Shown here: piece by piece, positions 25,389-34,575 of the stretch
Position numbering within the stretch: position 1 is the first letter of the stretch
Layout of the letters: every line of letters begins with the position of its first letter
Assembly: GCF_001700515.1 (NCBI RefSeq)
Contig: NZ_MAUD01000103.1
Coordinates: 1-64,000 of the forward strand
DNA length: 64,000 bases
Origin: Streptomyces lushanensis
Lineage (GTDB): Bacteria; Actinomycetota; Actinomycetes; Streptomycetales; Streptomycetaceae
Reading direction: 5' to 3'
The notes under the pieces: model-generated
Told to the model about the DNA's origin: nothing
Seen by the model: the letters and a program-made list of their open reading frames with translations, nothing else
Databases searched by the model: none
Translations under genes and position numbers: made by a program

Positions 25389-25402
25389 AACACATATGTG
25401 TT
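25389..25402. promoter_or_regulatory. Perfect palindrome AACACATATGTGTT
   Basis: This 14-bp AT-rich perfect palindrome lies 7 bp after the stop of the third LAL gene and about 380 bp before the PAS-LuxR start. It is too AT-rich for a typical terminator and looks like a protein-binding site. Confidence 0.45.
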
Positions 25403-25408
25403 CGCATG

Positions 25409-28303
25409 CTACGCGGGGAGAGCGCCCGCCAGTTCGTGCCGGCCCGAGATGCCGAGTTTCCGATAGGAATTCGTCAGATGCTTCTCGACGGCCCTGGAAC
25501 TCACACCGAGTTCACCCGCAATTTCCTGATTGGTGAGGCCGCGGCCGACAAGGGAGACGACCCGGCGCTCACTGCGGGTGAGTACGGCCGTACGCGGTGG
25601 CGGTGCGGGCGTACCGAGGCCGTGCTCGGCCTGTTCGACCAGCCACGGAGCCCCACAGGCGGCGGCGATCGCGCCCGCCTCGCGCAGGGCGGACTCCGCC
25701 TCCGGGCCGCCGCCGAGCCGCCGGCCCAGCAGCACCAGCGTTCTGGCGAGTTCGAGGCTGTGCGTGGAGCCGCGCAGTACGCCGACGGCCTCGCGCAGCA
25801 GCGGAACGCCCTGGCCGCCGTGGAGCCAGCCCTTGAGGCGCAGGGCGCGTCCGAGGCCGGTCGGCGCTCCCCAGGCCGCGGCCCAGGCGTGCTCCTCCTC
25901 GGCCAGTGCCAGTGCGGCGTGCGAGTCACCGAGCCGGTGGTGAAGGCCGATCGCGTGAGGACGCCACGGAAAGAGCGCCGAGTTCTCCCAGCCCGACGCC
26001 TCCAGCCGCCGGCCGCAGACCAGCAGGCTCTCCAGTGCCCTGGCGCGGCGACCGCGCTGGGCGTCCACCGATGCCTGGAGGATCCGTAATGTCACGGTCA
26101 CGGCCAGGCCGGTGAACCTACGGCGGTGCGCCCGGTTCAGGACGCGCTCGCCGAGCGCCGGATCGCGCAGCTCGAACGCGACGGCGCACAGGACGAGTAC
26201 GGCGCTCTCGCGCCAGTCCGCGTCGGCCAGTCCCATGGCGCGTTCCAGATATTCGCGCGCCTGGCCGTGCCTGCCCTGCATGACAAGGGCCAACGCCCGT
26301 TCCGCGAACAGGAGTACGCCGTCGGCGCCGGTGGTGTTCTGCCGCCGGGTCTGCTGTTCGCTGGACAGCCAGGAACCGACACCTCGTATCGATTCCGCCG
26401 CGAACAGTGTCATCACCACCAGCGGCAGTCCGGTGTACGCGCCCGCCGAGGCGGCCGGTTCGCGTTCCAGGACGCGGTTGGCCGTGCGGGCGGCTCCGGC
26501 CGCGGTGAGCCGGCCGGTGAGCGTGCCCGCGCAGAGCAGGACGGCCACCAGCTCGCGTTCGCCCGCCGAGCCGAGCGGTGGATCCTCGCCCAGCTCACGC
26601 AGACGTTCGGCCGCCGAGGCCAGCTCGCCCGGATTCTCGTGCCCGCAGTGCCGCAGCCGCGCTTCGAGGCGCAGTGCCAGCTCGCGCGCCGGTTCGTCCA
26701 GGCGGGCCTGCGCGCCGAGTTCGGCTGCCGCGGCGCGCAGCAGGGCGGCCGTCGCGGGAGGCACCGCGCCGAGCAGCGTCGGCGGGATGCGCAGCGCGGC
26801 GGCGGCGCGGTCCCTGGCGGTGGTGAGCAGGGGGATCGCCTGGACGACATGGCGCTCGCACGCCTCCGGGTCGAACGCCCGCTCCGCGGTGGCCAGATCG
26901 ACGAGCAGCCGGGCCCGTCCGGTGTCCTGGGCACGGTGGGCGAGCAGCGCGCGGCGCAGATAGCGGGCCGCGGTCTCCGGCGCGCCCCGGCGCAGCGCGC
27001 TGTCGGCGGCGGACCGCAGCACCGGCAGGGACCAGGAGCGGCCCGGACCGGTGACGGCCATCAGGTGGGCGGCGACCTGTTCGGCCGGAAAGCCGCTGCG
27101 GTACAGCAGATCCGCCGCGTCGGCGTGCGTGCGTTCGCGCTCGGCCGGTGTCATCGAGAGCTCGATCGCGTCCTGGACGACACGGTGGGTGAAGCGGGGC
27201 TCCCGGGCACCGGTCAGCAGTCCCGTCTCCTCCAGCGCGCGGCGCGCGGCGCCGAAGCCGATCTCGTCCAGCCCGGCCAGCTGGGCGACGAGCGCGGGCT
27301 CCGCGTGGTCGCCCAGGGCGGCGACCGCCGCGGCCAGGTCGCGCACGGCGGGTGTCTGGGTCCGCAGATGGCTCGCCAGCCGGTCCCGCAGTTCGGCGGG
27401 CCGCAGTGCGCGCACCTGCCCGATGTGGTCCGCGGTCGGCGGGAAGCCGCGCGCCGCCGTGCCCAGCAGTACCGACATCAGGAACAGCGGATTGCCGCCG
27501 GAGACCTCGTGGCAGGCGCGCGCGTACTCCTCGTGCCCGGGGCCGCCGCGCCGCTCACGGACCAGGGCCCGGGCGGCGTCGAGCGACAGCGGCGCGGGCC
27601 TCAGCACGCGCGCGGCGGATTGGGCGACCTCACGTACCAGGGGATGCCGGGCCCTCGGCTCGCCGTCCCGTAGCGCGCAGACGAGTACGGCGCGCAGTCC
27701 GTCCAGCCGTTTGGCGAGGTGGGCGAGCCAGCGCAGCGAAGGAACGTCCGCCCATTGCAGATCGTCGACGAGGATCAGCAGCCGGCCGTTCGAGCCGAGG
27801 CAGGCCGGCAGTGACCGGAGACCGTACAGGATCGCCTCGGAATCGGCGTCCTCCCGGCTCTCCCCAATGCCGTGCGCGGTGGCGGCAGAGGGGAGGCCGA
27901 ACCCGTGGCCGGACTCGTGGCCGGACGCCCGCGTGCCGTCCCGGCCGCGGCCCCGGCGGTCACCCCGGCCGCGGTCGTCGGGCACGGTGCCGGCGGTGAA
28001 GATCCGGGTGAGACCGCCCGCCTCACCCGCCCAGCGCGTACGGTCCGCCTCCGGCGCGCCGGCCACCAGGCTGTCGAAGAGCTGGCGCACCACCCCGAAG
28101 GCGAAGTCCTGTTCCGTCGCAGCGGCGTTGGCGCGCAGGACACGTACGTCCTCGCCCGCGCAGAGGCCGGGCAGGCACCGCAGCAGGGCGGATCTTCCGA
28201 TGCCGAGCGGACCGGAGAGCAGTATGGACGACGACGTGCCTTCTTCGGCGGCTCTCAGAGCGGTGCCCACGTGCGCCAGTTCGGTGTCCCGCTCAAGAAG
28301 CAT
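25409..28303 (-). CDS. LAL-family (ATPase-LuxR) pathway regulator, NysRIII-like position
   Basis: The 964-residue LAL regulator has an N-terminal ATPase domain and a C-terminal LuxR helix-turn-helix (ERRVVSLVGRGLTNQEIAGELGVSSRAVEKHLTNSYRKLG). The Walker A loop reads GPLGIGRS, with Arg where Lys is normal; Walker B (LLILVDDLQWAD) is intact. The start is ATG 28301-28303, overlapping the stop of the preceding LAL by 11 bases, so the two are coupled. A TTA codon (26087-26089) in VTVTLRIL makes it a likely bldA target. In transcription order it is the third LAL after the thioesterase, the place of nysRIII in the nystatin cluster. It probably activates polyene genes; weakened ATP binding is inferred from the Walker change. 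Confidence 0.93.
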   Translation of the reverse strand: MLLERDTELAHVGTALRAAEEGTSSSILLSGPLGIGRSALLRCLPGLCAGEDVRVLRANAAATEQDFAFGVVRQLFDSLVAGAPEADRTRWAGEAGGLTRIFTAGTVPDDRGRGDRRGRGRDGTRASGHESGHGFGLPSAATAHGIGESREDADSEAILYGLRSLPACLGSNGRLLILVDDLQWADVPSLRWLAHLAKRLDGLRAVLVCALRDGEPRARHPLVREVAQSAARVLRPAPLSLDAARALVRERRGGPGHEEYARACHEVSGGNPLFLMSVLLGTAARGFPPTADHIGQVRALRPAELRDRLASHLRTQTPAVRDLAAAVAALGDHAEPALVAQLAGLDEIGFGAARRALEETGLLTGAREPRFTHRVVQDAIELSMTPAERERTHADAADLLYRSGFPAEQVAAHLMAVTGPGRSWSLPVLRSAADSALRRGAPETAARYLRRALLAHRAQDTGRARLLVDLATAERAFDPEACERHVVQAIPLLTTARDRAAAALRIPPTLLGAVPPATAALLRAAAAELGAQARLDEPARELALRLEARLRHCGHENPGELASAAERLRELGEDPPLGSAGERELVAVLLCAGTLTGRLTAAGAARTANRVLEREPAASAGAYTGLPLVVMTLFAAESIRGVGSWLSSEQQTRRQNTTGADGVLLFAERALALVMQGRHGQAREYLERAMGLADADWRESAVLVLCAVAFELRDPALGERVLNRAHRRRFTGLAVTVTLRILQASVDAQRGRRARALESLLVCGRRLEASGWENSALFPWRPHAIGLHHRLGDSHAALALAEEEHAWAAAWGAPTGLGRALRLKGWLHGGQGVPLLREAVGVLRGSTHSLELARTLVLLGRRLGGGPEAESALREAGAIAAACGAPWLVEQAEHGLGTPAPPPRTAVLTRSERRVVSLVGRGLTNQEIAGELGVSSRAVEKHLTNSYRKLGISGRHELAGALPA

Positions 28304-31187
28304 CCGTCGGCCGTCCTTCCATGGCCTTGACCAACTCGCACAGTTCCTCACGGCCGGTGATACGGAGCTTGCGGTAGGTGTTGCTCAGTCGCAGCTCCAC
28401 CGTGCGCCTGCTCACCGACAGCAGTTCGGCGATCTCCCGGTTGCCGTGGCCGCGCCCGGCGAAGGTCGCCGTGCGCTGTTCGACCTTCGACAGCGTTGTC
28501 CACTCGCGCGGCGGCGCGGGCGGCGAGGGCGTGACCGGTTCGTCCAGCCGCTCGGCGAACCGGCGCAAGGACACGGCGATCCGGCTCGACGGATAGGCGG
28601 TGACGAAGGCGGACAGCTCCTCGGCGGTACGCGCGGCGGCGTGCCGGTCGCCCTCCTCCAGCTCGGCGGCGGCCAGTTGGACGAGCCCCCACGCGTGGGC
28701 CAGCCGGGCGGGCGAGTCCCGCAGCACGCGTGTCGCGCCACGGGCCCTGACCACCGGCCTGCCACCCGTGCCGGTCATCGGTCCGGCCCACAGCTCGGCC
28801 AGCCCGAGCGCGCTCGCCGTGCCCCAGCGGCGGGCGAGCGTCAGCTCCGAGAGGCTCAGCCGGGCCGCCTCGGCGCGGTCGCCGAGCGCCAGGCCGGCCG
28901 TGGCGGCCAGCGGGCGCCAGCACAGCAGCGCCGGGTTGCTCCACCCACGGCGCAGCAGCAGCCGGCCGCACTCCTTGGACAGCTCCAGCGCCTCGGTCCA
29001 CCGCTCCTCGACGGCGGCGAGCTGCGCCCTGGCGAGCAGCAGCGAGGACCAGGCCACACCGTCCGCGGCCCCGGCGGGCGCGGGCGCGGCGGCGAGCGAC
29101 CTCGCCCGCTCGTGGCGCCCCGCTTCCAGAGCGGTGGCGATCCGCAGGGCCGTCAGCTCGGGCGCGATGAGCGGATGGCGGCTCGCCGGCGGCAGCGCGC
29201 GCTCGGCGGCCTCGGCGTCCCGTTCGGCGGCATCCAGCATGCCCGTACGCAGATGCAGTTCGGCCCGTACGGTCAGCACCCGCGCGACCGCGGCGGGGAG
29301 GTGATCGCGGCGGGAGGCGGCGAGCAGGGCGGTCAGCCCGGTGGCCGCCTCCGTGCAGTCGTCGGTCAGGATCAGTGCCTTGCAGGCGGCCAGCCGGGGA
29401 AGGAACAGGGCGGCGCCGGGCCCGCCGCCGGCCAGCGCGGCACGCGCCAGCTCCCTGGTCGTCCCCCGGTCCTCGCCCCGCGCGGCGAGCTGCCAGGCCC
29501 GTACCCCCGCCTGGGCGGGCCCCGGGGGCAGGTCGGGGAGCGCGGGCACCTCGGGCACCATCGGCTCGGTGTCGTCCTTGGCCGCGTCGGCCAGCCAGAA
29601 CAGCGCGATCAGGCCGTCCCGTTCACCGTCGTGGGCGTCGTGCAGCGCCTCGGCGGCGGATCTGCGGACCGTGTCGCTGTTGCCCCGGGCGAGCGCCAGA
29701 TCGACGGCGCGAACCCTCAGCCCGGCCGGGACATCGCCGCGCGCGCGCACGAGTTCGGCCAGTCTGCGGTCACCGGCCTCGGGTGAGCGGACCGCCTCGA
29801 CGGCGGCCAGTTCCATGCTCAGCCGGGCACGCTGGTCCGGCTCCAGCGGCTCACGCAGGGCGCGGGTCAGACACGCGACCGCGTTGTCGTGGTTCTCGGC
29901 GCGCAGGGCGGCGGCGAAGCCGCGGCGCAGTACGGGGACGGCCCACGAGGAGCCCAACGGCGGTGAACGCAGCAGAAGGCGGGTGAGGTCCTCGTCGTTC
30001 ACGGATGCCCGATGGGCCTGTTCGGCGGCGCCGGAGTGGAGAGCGGCCCGTTCGTCGGCGGGCATGTCCTCCAGCAGCCGGGCCTTCACCATCGGACAGA
30101 TCAGAGCCTTCATCCCGGCGGAGGTGATCAGACCGGCCGCCTCCAGCATCGCGCGCAGGTCGCGGCCGACGGCCGGCCGCAGTCCGGCCACGGCGCACAC
30201 GAGGGAGAAGGGCAGCAGGTCACCGCAGACCGCCAGCGTCCGCAGAAGTGTGGTCACTTCCACGGGCAGACCGCCGAGCGCGTGGGTGACCAGGTCGCCG
30301 ACGACCTCCGTGGCGACCGCCTTCAGCTCGGGCAGCCGGGCGGCGACCGGTTCATGGCCCTGGCCGGCGAAGCGCCGCAGCACCTCGTACAGCGCGGTGG
30401 GATTGCCTCCGGTGGCGGTCCTGGCCGCCCGGGTGAACCGCGGGTCGCCGGAGGCGCCGCAGATCAGCCGCACGGCCGCGGCGACACCGCCCTCGCTCAG
30501 ACCGTGCACCACGAGCCGCTTCACGGGCACCGGGGCCGTGGGCAGAGCGCTCAGCCAGTCGGGTCCTCCGGCGGACAGTGTGCTGGCGCTCGCCATGATC
30601 GCGACCGGTGTGTCCGGAGTCAGCCGCCGGACCAGTGTCTCCAGCCAGTGCCGTGAGGCGGCGTCGAGCCACTGGGTGTCCTCGACGACCAGCAGTGTCG
30701 GCGTGGTGCGGGCGGCGCGCAGAAGTCCCCGGAGCCCCGGGAGCGGATGGAGGTGTCCGGGCACCGAACGGTCGTCACACCCGTCCCGTCCGGTCAGGGC
30801 CCGCAGGGAGTACGGGACCCGACCGTCCCCGTGCGCCGGACCGCCCACGGGGACAGGCCCGTGCAGCGCCGTCATGAGCTGGACGACCACCCCGTAGCGC
30901 AACTCCCGCTCGGCCGGGGCCGCCTGCGCGCGCAGCACCCGTGATCCGCTCTCCCCGGCCAGCCGCGCGGCCCAGCCCAGCAGGGCGTTCTGCGCGTGTC
31001 CCGGTCTCCCGGTGAGTGTCACGACCGCCGCGCGCCCACCGCTCAGCTCGGCCAGCACCGAGCGCAGCACCGTCTGTTCGCGCCGGCGCTCGAACAGCGG
31101 AAGTTCGTCGTCGTGGATGTCCGGACCGTACGCCCACCGCGTGGACCGCGTGCTCAGACATTTGTCATTCCGGCCGGTCACGCGCAC
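28293..31187 (-). CDS. LAL-family regulator with degenerate Walker A, NysRII-like position
   Basis: The 964-residue protein matches LAL regulators in length and layout, ending in a LuxR helix-turn-helix (EQRTATFAGRGHGNREIAELLSVSRRTVELRLSNTYRKL). Its P-loop region reads TLTGRPGHAQNALLG, with neither the Lys nor the Ser/Thr of Walker A, so nucleotide binding is doubtful; the Walker B-like LLVVEDTQWLD remains. The GTG start has GGAG seven bases upstream and lies 18 bp after the previous LAL stop, in one operon. The protein overlaps the next LAL start. No TTA codon was noticed. Position and size match nysRII. Confidence 0.92.
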   Translation of the reverse strand: MRVTGRNDKCLSTRSTRWAYGPDIHDDELPLFERRREQTVLRSVLAELSGGRAAVVTLTGRPGHAQNALLGWAARLAGESGSRVLRAQAAPAERELRYGVVVQLMTALHGPVPVGGPAHGDGRVPYSLRALTGRDGCDDRSVPGHLHPLPGLRGLLRAARTTPTLLVVEDTQWLDAASRHWLETLVRRLTPDTPVAIMASASTLSAGGPDWLSALPTAPVPVKRLVVHGLSEGGVAAAVRLICGASGDPRFTRAARTATGGNPTALYEVLRRFAGQGHEPVAARLPELKAVATEVVGDLVTHALGGLPVEVTTLLRTLAVCGDLLPFSLVCAVAGLRPAVGRDLRAMLEAAGLITSAGMKALICPMVKARLLEDMPADERAALHSGAAEQAHRASVNDEDLTRLLLRSPPLGSSWAVPVLRRGFAAALRAENHDNAVACLTRALREPLEPDQRARLSMELAAVEAVRSPEAGDRRLAELVRARGDVPAGLRVRAVDLALARGNSDTVRRSAAEALHDAHDGERDGLIALFWLADAAKDDTEPMVPEVPALPDLPPGPAQAGVRAWQLAARGEDRGTTRELARAALAGGGPGAALFLPRLAACKALILTDDCTEAATGLTALLAASRRDHLPAAVARVLTVRAELHLRTGMLDAAERDAEAAERALPPASRHPLIAPELTALRIATALEAGRHERARSLAAAPAPAGAADGVAWSSLLLARAQLAAVEERWTEALELSKECGRLLLRRGWSNPALLCWRPLAATAGLALGDRAEAARLSLSELTLARRWGTASALGLAELWAGPMTGTGGRPVVRARGATRVLRDSPARLAHAWGLVQLAAAELEEGDRHAAARTAEELSAFVTAYPSSRIAVSLRRFAERLDEPVTPSPPAPPREWTTLSKVEQRTATFAGRGHGNREIAELLSVSRRTVELRLSNTYRKLRITGREELCELVKAMEGRPTDAS

Positions 31188-31205
31188 CGCCTCGCTCCGT
31201 TCGCT

Positions 31206-34109
31206 TCAGCGTCGCCAGCGTGACTCGATCACCCAGCCCGGTGGTTGTCCGTCGGGGATGTCCGGAGTGTGCAGAATGGCGCCCAGTTCGGTCCGCCGGC
31301 TGACACCCAGCTTCCGGTAGACGCTGGTCAGATGCGTCTCGATGGTGCGTACGGTCACGAAGAGGGACTCGGCGATGGAACGGTTGCTCTCTCCCGAGGC
31401 GGCGAGACCCGCCACCCTGCGCTCCATTCCGGTCAGCATGTCCAGCGGTGAGGCGCTCATCCTCCGCATCCTGCCGCCGGCGGTGACCAGCAGTTCGCGG
31501 GAGGTCCCGGCGAGGGCCAGCGCGCCGCAGCGCTGGGCGAGGTCGGTGGCGGTACGCAGATGTTCGCGGGCGCCACGCTGGTCACCGGTCCTCAACAGCG
31601 CGCGGCCGAGCAGGAATTCGGCCCGCGCGTGCGCGGATCTGGCGGGTGAGCCCGCCAGGAGCCGGACCGATTCGGTGAGCAGCTCGATGCCCGCAGCGCC
31701 GGACGTGATCACCCCTCGGGCCAGAGCCGCGAGACCGAGCGCGCGGGCCGTGCCCCATCCGGCGGCCAGATCGGCGCCGTACTCGGTGATCTCCCGGGCC
31801 TCGTCGGCGCGGTTCATGACGGCGAGCAGCGAGGCCGCCTCGGCCCACCACGGGAGGAACGCCGGATTGGTGAACCGCGATTCCCTCAGCGAGTCGCCGC
31901 AGTCCAGGAAGAGGCCGAGGGCCCTCTCGCGGTCACCGAGCGCCCACCGGGCACGGGCGCGGGCCATCAGATACCAGTGGTACTCGATGACGAACCGGTC
32001 CAGGCGCGGTCGCCCGATCCCCAGGAGCAGTTCCTCGGCGCGCGCGGGCTCGTCGCGGTCGAGCAGCACGGTCGCGAGCGCGATCCGCGGCATCGCGGCG
32101 CTGTCGCCCCATCGCTCCTCACCGGTGATCTCGATGGCCGTCTGCGCGTCGGCCAGCGCGTCCGGCACGGCGCCCACGCTGTGCAGGACGAGGGCACGGG
32201 CGGAGAGCCCGAGCACATAGGTCCAGACCGCGGCCGTCTCCTGGCTGCGCCGGAGGAGACCGTCCAGCGCGTCCAGGGCCTCGCCCACCTCGTCGGCGAG
32301 GCCGAGCACGAACGACGAGGCGAGCAGCGACCAGCTCTCCAGCTCGGCTCCGGGCAAGCACATGGCCCGGCGGGCCTGTGCGACCGTACGCTCCGCGCAG
32401 TGGCCGTCCATCGCTGCCAGCACCGTCATCATCGCGAGCTTCTGCCGCTGGGCGCGGGTGTCGCCGGGCGGTAAGGCCAGCCGCGCGGCCCGGTCCCTGG
32501 CCGCCGAGACCGTCGCCTTCTCGTCCGCGCCGACGATCAGCAGGACCGATTCGACCAGGGTGTGCAGCTCGCGGTCGGCGGGATCGGGCCTGGCGGGCAG
32601 CTCGGCCTCCAGGGCCGCCAGCACCTCCTCCAGCACCCGGACGCCGGCCGGCGCCTGCTGCACGGCCAGACATGTCATGCCGTACCGCACGGCGACCGTC
32701 GCCCTCGTACGGATGTCACCGGCCCTGGCCAGCGCCTCCTCCAGCAGCCGGACGGCCTCCGGCGGGTTGGTCTCCGCCAGCGACGCGGCCATCTGGACGC
32801 GGACCGGCACACTGTGCGGCTCGACCTCCAGCACCCGGTGCAGATACCGGACCGCGGCCTCGGGCGCGCCCCTGCGCTCGGCCTGGACCGCGGCCTCACG
32901 GAGCACTCCCGGCATCCACGGCTGGGTCACGGCGGGCAGCAGCATCAACAGGCCCGCGACCTCCTCGGCGGGCCGGCCCGCGTCGCTCAGCAGGAGGGCC
33001 GCGGCCGCCCGCAGCTCGGCGGGCGCCCGCGCGCCGGCGGATTCCAGCACGGCCGAACGCACCACGTCGTGCACCAGATCCGGCCGCCCCGGCGCCAGCA
33101 GTTCGGCGCGCCGCAGGACGAGCAGCGCATCGGCCACGAGCGAGGGCGGCACACCGGCCAGCGCGGAGAGGAGATCGGCGGACTCCTCGCCGAGGACCGC
33201 GATCGCTCTGGCCACCTCGCGCACCCAGGGCGGCTGCCGGTCCAGCAGCGCGCCGACCGAGAGGGTGACCACCTGCCCGCCCGCCTCGGCGAGTCGTTGC
33301 TCGCCCTTCTCGTCGGGCCGTACCCCTTCGGCGCGCAGCTCGGCCAGCAGCCGGCTGAGAATGAAGGGGTTGCCGCCGCAGACGGCGGCGGCGCGCTCGG
33401 CGAAGCCGGGACCGACCGGGTCCAGGAAGATCCCGCTCGCCATCTCCGCCACGTCCTCGACGGTCAGCGGCGCGAGCCGGAGCAGGGTGGGACCGTGCTG
33501 CGCGGCGATGTCCGCGAGGGCGACGGGCGCGACGGGCGCGGTCTCGCCGCGCTGCGCGAGCACCACCAGCAGCGGCAGACCGTCGGCGCGCCGCAGCAGG
33601 AAGTCGACCCAGCGCAGGGAGCGTTCGTCACACCACTGCACATCGTCGAGGACCAGTACGAGCGGACGGTCGGCCATCAGATTCGCGGCGAGCCAGTAGA
33701 GCCCGTGCAGCACGGGATAGACGCCGGAAGCGCCCGCCGTCGCGTCGTCGGCGGGTCCCGGGGTGAGCGCGGGCAGCGCGCGCCGGGCGAGGCCGCGCAA
33801 CAGGGGTGACCGTCCGGCATCCTCGCCGCTGAGACCGAGGGAGCCGAACAGCTCCCGCACCCCGCCGTACCCGGCGCCGCCCACGACCTGGCGGCACGAG
33901 CCGTACAGCACCGCCATGTTCCGGCAGGCATCGGTCTTCAGGAAGGCACGGAGCAGGCTCGTCTTGCCGATACCGGCCGGTCCCGACAGCAGCACCAGAC
34001 CCGCGCGCCGGGCGCGCGCGGCCTCGGCGTGGCGCGTCAGCACCCGCAGCTCACCGGCGCGGCCGACCAGGGCGCTGGACAAACCCATGAGATCGGCCTG
34101 ATCCGGCAT
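31206..34109 (-). CDS. LAL-family regulator with intact ATPase motifs, NysRI-like position
   Basis: The 967-residue protein is the first of three LALs after the thioesterase, as nysRI is in nystatin. It has a canonical Walker A (GPAGIGKT), Walker B (LVLVLDDVQWCD), a long tetratricopeptide-like middle and a LuxR helix-turn-helix (MERRVAGLAASGESNRSIAESLFVTVRTIETHLTSVYRKLGVS). GAGGAG six bases before the ATG at 34109 fixes the start; an upstream in-frame start at 34172 has no site. A TTA codon (32472-32474, in RLALPPGD) predicts bldA dependence. It is probably the master LAL that starts the three-gene operon, with the 466-bp upstream region as its promoter. Confidence 0.94.
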   Translation of the reverse strand: MPDQADLMGLSSALVGRAGELRVLTRHAEAARARRAGLVLLSGPAGIGKTSLLRAFLKTDACRNMAVLYGSCRQVVGGAGYGGVRELFGSLGLSGEDAGRSPLLRGLARRALPALTPGPADDATAGASGVYPVLHGLYWLAANLMADRPLVLVLDDVQWCDERSLRWVDFLLRRADGLPLLVVLAQRGETAPVAPVALADIAAQHGPTLLRLAPLTVEDVAEMASGIFLDPVGPGFAERAAAVCGGNPFILSRLLAELRAEGVRPDEKGEQRLAEAGGQVVTLSVGALLDRQPPWVREVARAIAVLGEESADLLSALAGVPPSLVADALLVLRRAELLAPGRPDLVHDVVRSAVLESAGARAPAELRAAAALLLSDAGRPAEEVAGLLMLLPAVTQPWMPGVLREAAVQAERRGAPEAAVRYLHRVLEVEPHSVPVRVQMAASLAETNPPEAVRLLEEALARAGDIRTRATVAVRYGMTCLAVQQAPAGVRVLEEVLAALEAELPARPDPADRELHTLVESVLLIVGADEKATVSAARDRAARLALPPGDTRAQRQKLAMMTVLAAMDGHCAERTVAQARRAMCLPGAELESWSLLASSFVLGLADEVGEALDALDGLLRRSQETAAVWTYVLGLSARALVLHSVGAVPDALADAQTAIEITGEERWGDSAAMPRIALATVLLDRDEPARAEELLLGIGRPRLDRFVIEYHWYLMARARARWALGDRERALGLFLDCGDSLRESRFTNPAFLPWWAEAASLLAVMNRADEAREITEYGADLAAGWGTARALGLAALARGVITSGAAGIELLTESVRLLAGSPARSAHARAEFLLGRALLRTGDQRGAREHLRTATDLAQRCGALALAGTSRELLVTAGGRMRRMSASPLDMLTGMERRVAGLAASGESNRSIAESLFVTVRTIETHLTSVYRKLGVSRRTELGAILHTPDIPDGQPPGWVIESRWRR

Positions 34110-34575
34110 CGAGGTCTCCTCGCATCTCAGGGGACACAACAGACGCACTGACTCGCCGGTGACATCCCGCACAACGTAGTTGAAGGAACAACGATCGACC
34201 GGACGCGCGGGTGCGCGATCAAGGATCCCGTACCCGTGGAGCCACTGGCGCCGGTGGCTCCGGGCGCGCTGAGCAGGTCATCGACCAATCGATGCCTGGG
34301 GACTACCCCACGAGGACTGGATCACTCACCACCGTCTTGCAGACGCCAGAAGTCGTTCGGAAATCGAGATCATGGCATACGGACCGCGCCGCGGATGCCC
34401 GGACAGGACACCGTTCCGGAAGAGCAACTCCCTTCCGGGGTACGGCATTCGGGGGCATCCGGTCCTCGACGGCGTCCGGCGCTCGGTGCTCCGCGCGGTG
34501 TGGGACGGAGCGGGGGAGGAGAGGGTGGTGGGGGGACATGTCGTGCGTGGTGCCCCGGGGGCCGGCCGGTAGGCG
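34110..34575. promoter_or_regulatory. Intergenic region before the LAL operon
   Basis: This non-coding stretch separates the thioesterase stop from the first LAL. It should hold the thioesterase terminator and the LAL operon promoter. An 8-bp inverted repeat with an 8-nt spacer (GGAGCCAC 34238-34245, GTGGCTCC 34254-34261) is about 130 bp from the LAL start. Open frames here lack ribosome sites. Confidence 0.45.

Larger units (their letters stand above)
25008..25408. promoter_or_regulatory. Promoter region of the PAS-LuxR gene with several palindromes
   Basis: This 400-bp non-coding stretch is AT-richer than its flanks, especially 25040-25145. It contains a nested inverted repeat (25046-25070), CGGTTA (25107-25112) mirrored by TAACCG (25138-25143), and a perfect palindrome next to the upstream LAL stop (25389-25402). 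These are good candidates for autoregulation or LAL binding. Confidence 0.5.

Noticed and set aside
34296-34314. A CTGGGGACTACCCCACGAG site as a PAS-LuxR operator before the LAL operon
   Set aside because: The central bases depart from the GGGAWWTCCC core at two positions, so the match is too weak to call.
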